From assembly GCA_964529555.1 (NCBI GenBank), contig CAZGWV010000049.1, forward strand, positions 1 through 26,887: a stretch of 26,887 nucleotides of DNA, given 5' to 3'. Below, piece after piece: positions 24,971-26,887 of the stretch. Positions within the stretch are counted from its first letter, which is position 1. Each line of letters begins with the position of its first letter. A program made the position numbers and the translations under genes. The stretch comes from UBA7672 sp964529555 (GTDB lineage Bacteria; Pseudomonadota; Alphaproteobacteria; Caulobacterales; Hyphomonadaceae). Below the pieces are notes generated by a model. That model was given only the letters and a program-made list of their open reading frames with translations, made no database searches and was not told the DNA's origin.

Positions 24971-25020
24971 AGACCCCCACCTGTCCGCCCCGTACTTAGG
25001 GGGCGGACAGGTGGGGGTCT
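24971..25020. terminator. 21-bp perfect hairpin between convergent operon end and ttcA
   Basis: Arms 24971-24991 and 25000-25020 are exact reverse complements around the loop GTACTTAG. The stem is rich in G and C (AGACCCCCACCTGTCCGCCC). It lies 17 bp after the stop of the 1128-aa gene and 31 bp after the end of ttcA on the other strand, so it may stop transcription from both sides. No T run follows on either strand. Confidence 0.75.
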
Positions 25021-25051
25021 CTATCGGCAAACGAGATGTCTCGATCCCGCA

Positions 25052-25948
25052 CTAAACCCCGTCATCCTTCGTGCCCGGAACTCCCAGCTCCAGCCCCGCG
25101 AAGTCGAACAGCTCGCCATCAACGAGATGCGATGGCCGTACATGGCCCAGTGCGCGCGACATGATCTGCCGCCGCCCCGGATTGCGCTTCTCCCAGTCAT
25201 CCAGCATCGCCTTGATCTGCATGCGTTGCAGGCCTTCCTGCGAACCGCAGAGATTGCAGGGGATGATGGGGAACTGCATCAGCCCCGCAAACCTGCGGAT
25301 GTCTTCCTCCGCGCAACCGATCAGCGGACGCAGCACGAAAAGATCGCCCGCATCGTTGACCAGCTTGGGCGGCATCGCGGCCATCCGTCCGCCGAACAGG
25401 AAGTTCAGCATGAACGTCTCCAGCGAGTCGTCGCGATGATGGCCGAGCACGACCGCCTCGCAGCCTTCCTCCCGCGCGATGCGATAGAGAATGCCGCGCC
25501 GCATCCGCGAGCATAGCGAGCAATATGTGTTCGACGCCGGCACCTTTTCCGTCACGACCGAATAGGTGTCCTGCGTGATGATCCGGTGCGGCACGCCGAT
25601 CCGGGTGAAATATTCCGGCAGGATGTGCTTGGGAAAACCCGGCTGCCCCTGATCGAGATTGCACGCCAGCAGATCGACCGGCAGCGCGCCCTGCCATTGC
25701 AGGTCGAGCAGCACGGAAAGAAGCGTGTAGCTGTCCTTGCCCCCCGATAGGCACACCAGCCAGCGCGGACGCCGCCCCGCCGGAACCATGCCGTGAGCGC
25801 GGATAGCCTCCTGCGTCTGGCGCACCAGGCGCTTGCGCAGCTTGCGGAACGCCACGCTTCCGGGCGCATCGGCAAACACGGGATGCAGCGGCGAGAACAG
25901 CTCCGCCGAATCGTCGATATCGTCCGCCTGCGAAGTGTCGTCAGCCAT
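25052..25948 (-). CDS. ttcA: tRNA 2-thiocytidine(32) synthetase TtcA
   Basis: TtcA thiolates cytidine 32 of certain tRNAs using ATP and an iron-sulfur cluster. The 298-aa product has the PP-loop SGGKDS (residues 68-73), the cysteine pair C143-x2-C146 (YCSLCSRMRRG) and the second pair C231-x2-C234 (PCNLCGSQEGLQR), all characteristic of the family. An acidic N-terminal extension of about 20 residues (DDTSQADDIDDSAE) precedes the core. It is convergent with the fliLM operon and divergent from the receiver-like gene. Confidence 0.95.
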   Translation of the reverse strand: MADDTSQADDIDDSAELFSPLHPVFADAPGSVAFRKLRKRLVRQTQEAIRAHGMVPAGRRPRWLVCLSGGKDSYTLLSVLLDLQWQGALPVDLLACNLDQGQPGFPKHILPEYFTRIGVPHRIITQDTYSVVTEKVPASNTYCSLCSRMRRGILYRIAREEGCEAVVLGHHRDDSLETFMLNFLFGGRMAAMPPKLVNDAGDLFVLRPLIGCAEEDIRRFAGLMQFPIIPCNLCGSQEGLQRMQIKAMLDDWEKRNPGRRQIMSRALGHVRPSHLVDGELFDFAGLELGVPGTKDDGV

Positions 25949-26126
25949 GCCCGAGGTCCGCTTTTGCGGTGCTCATAGGCCGTTTTCAGGCGCTGCGCGA
26001 CCGCCGCGCGCGCGGAATTAGGGGGCTACCCCTATGCTAAGAGCAACTAATAATTAGAGCCTTATCATTAATCATTCGGGGACTGGAAGATCGCTGGGAT
26101 CAGCAAATCGTCTCCCGGAGGAGTTC
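25949..26126. promoter_or_regulatory. Divergent spacer with two palindromes and an AT-rich island
   Basis: This spacer holds TAGGGG-GCTA-CCCCTA (26019-26034), a perfect 6-bp inverted repeat, followed by an AT-rich stretch with the palindrome CTAAT-A-ATTAG (26047-26057). The AT island contrasts with the GC-rich surroundings and likely contains promoter and operator for the gene at 26127. A very strong ribosome site, GGAGGAG (26117-26123), ends just before that ATG. No clear -35/-10 pair could be assigned. Confidence 0.5.
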
Positions 26127-26582
26127 ATGCGCGAGCTTGGGGCGCCCGGAATGCGCACCGTCACCGGCAAGGTCAGGATATTGCTGGTCGGGGCGCCGCC
26201 CATGCTGGAATCCGAAGCGCTCGGTCTCAATCATCCCGCCATAAGTTTCGTCGCGGCGGACCCGGCGCGCATCGCCGCTTCGCGCGACACGATCAGGGAT
26301 TTCGACATCGTCGTCGTGAATCTCGATCACACCGCCGGGCTCGATCTTCTCGCCGGACTCTGCAGCCGTCCGAACTCGGCGCCCGTCATCGGGCTGGGAT
26401 CTCGCGCCCAGCCGGGCCGGTCGCTGGAGCATCTGCTGCTCCTCGCCGAACTGCGCGGCGCCGCCGCGGCGCTGCCCGGCCCGATCGATGCGGTGGAACT
26501 CGTGCTCACATCGCTCGAAATCGTCCGCGCGCCCGGCCTCGACCAACTCGCCAGCGACCTCGAACGCCGCCTCGCCTGCTAG
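26127..26582 (+). CDS. Receiver-like protein lacking the phosphorylation Asp (151 aa)
   Basis: The sequence reads like a single response-regulator receiver fold: first strand VRILLVGAPP, third strand FDIVVVNLDHTAG, fourth strand SAPVIGLGS, and a closing helix DAVELVLTSLEIV. At the expected phospho-acceptor place in DIVVVNLD there is Asn, and the acidic pair after the first strand is missing, so it would be a pseudo-receiver. No output domain is present. The ATG at 26127 is fixed by a strong GGAGGAG site. Its stop shares CTAG with the convergent glutaredoxin. The family is not recognised, so the function is open. Confidence 0.65.
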   Translation: MRELGAPGMRTVTGKVRILLVGAPPMLESEALGLNHPAISFVAADPARIAASRDTIRDFDIVVVNLDHTAGLDLLAGLCSRPNSAPVIGLGSRAQPGRSLEHLLLLAELRGAAAALPGPIDAVELVLTSLEIVRAPGLDQLASDLERRLAC

Positions 26583-26887
26583 GCGTCCAGCAGCACGCCC
26601 TTGTCCGCGAACAGCTGTTTCAACTCGCCGGACTCGAACATCTCTTTCGTGATGTCGCAGCCGCCGATGAACTCGCCCTTCACATAGAGCTGCGGGATGG
26701 TCGGCCAGTTGGAGAAGTCCTTGATGCCCTGGCGCAGTTCTGCGTCCTCAAGGATGTTCGCGCTCTCATAGCGCACGCCCAGATGATCGAGGATCGCGAC
26801 CACGGTCGCCGAGAAGCCGCACTGCGGGAAGGTGGGCGTGCCCTTCATAAACAGGAAGACGGGCGAGCCGTCGATCAGGCCCTGAAT
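26579..26887 (-). CDS. grxD: Monothiol glutaredoxin, CGFS type (5' end beyond the window)
   Basis: This Grx4/GrxD-type protein carries iron-sulfur clusters for delivery or sensing. The 102 visible residues contain the family core FMKGTPTFPQCGFS with the CGFS active site, then WPTIPQLYVKGEFIGGCDI. The methionine in FMKGTP is internal: the frame stays open upstream (IQGLIDGSPVFLF) to the window edge, so the true start lies beyond 26887. It overlaps the plus-strand gene tail to tail by 4 bp. In many alphaproteobacteria a bolA gene is next to it; here that could only lie outside the window. Confidence 0.93.
   Translation of the reverse strand: MQGLIDGSPVFLFMKGTPTFPQCGFSATVVAILDHLGVRYESANILEDAELRQGIKDFSNWPTIPQLYVKGEFIGGCDITKEMFESGELKQLFADKGVLLDA

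Overview
This is a GC-rich window from an alphaproteobacterium, most likely of the Caulobacterales/Hyphomonadaceae type. The basis is the flbT-flaF-flagellin block, a fliX gene divergent from flgI, a FlbY-like FlgN, an alphaproteobacterial DksA, a perfect CtrA-type box between fliX and flgI, and a near-consensus sigma-54 promoter before a flagellin gene. Species cannot be named from sequence alone. The window is a scaffold: a 100-N gap at 14409-14508 is flanked by an exact 55-nt duplication, which marks two contigs that were not merged.

Layout. (1) 124-4872: flbT and flaF (flagellin mRNA control and secretion), two tandem large flagellins of 403 and 404 aa, and a short divergent flagellin of 278 aa, followed 6 bp later by a MarC-family membrane protein. 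(2) 5599-8977, minus strand: flgI (P-ring), a short FlgJ/CheL rod-binding protein, a FlgN/FlbY-like chaperone, then an unrecognised 427-aa membrane protein. (3) 9158-15241, plus strand: fliX, dksA, a YnfA-family protein, a TonB-C-like secreted protein, two small unknown membrane proteins, recR, rmuC (with the gap) and def. (4) 15416-18413, minus strand: flgF-flgG-flgA-flgH (rod, L-ring and P-ring chaperone). (5) 18682-24953, plus strand: fliL-fliM-DUF6468-like gene-motE-like gene-1128-aa secreted helical-repeat protein, with ATGA overlaps, closed by a 21-bp perfect hairpin. (6) 25052-26887: ttcA (minus), a degenerate receiver-like protein (plus) and a CGFS monothiol glutaredoxin (minus) that runs off the window.

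How the genes work together. FlgA, FlgI, FlgH, FlgF, FlgG and FlgJ build the rod and rings. FlgN/FlbY probably escorts hook-associated proteins. FliL and FliM belong to the motor and switch. FliX links basal-body completion to late (sigma-54) transcription. FlaF and FlbT control flagellin output. CtrA and sigma-54 sites fit the usual hierarchical control in this clade.

The least explained parts are the 1128-aa exported protein next to a MotE-like chaperone, the 427-aa membrane protein after the flgI group, the pseudo-receiver at 26127-26582 and several long intergenic hairpins. No mobile element, CRISPR array, tRNA or rRNA was seen.
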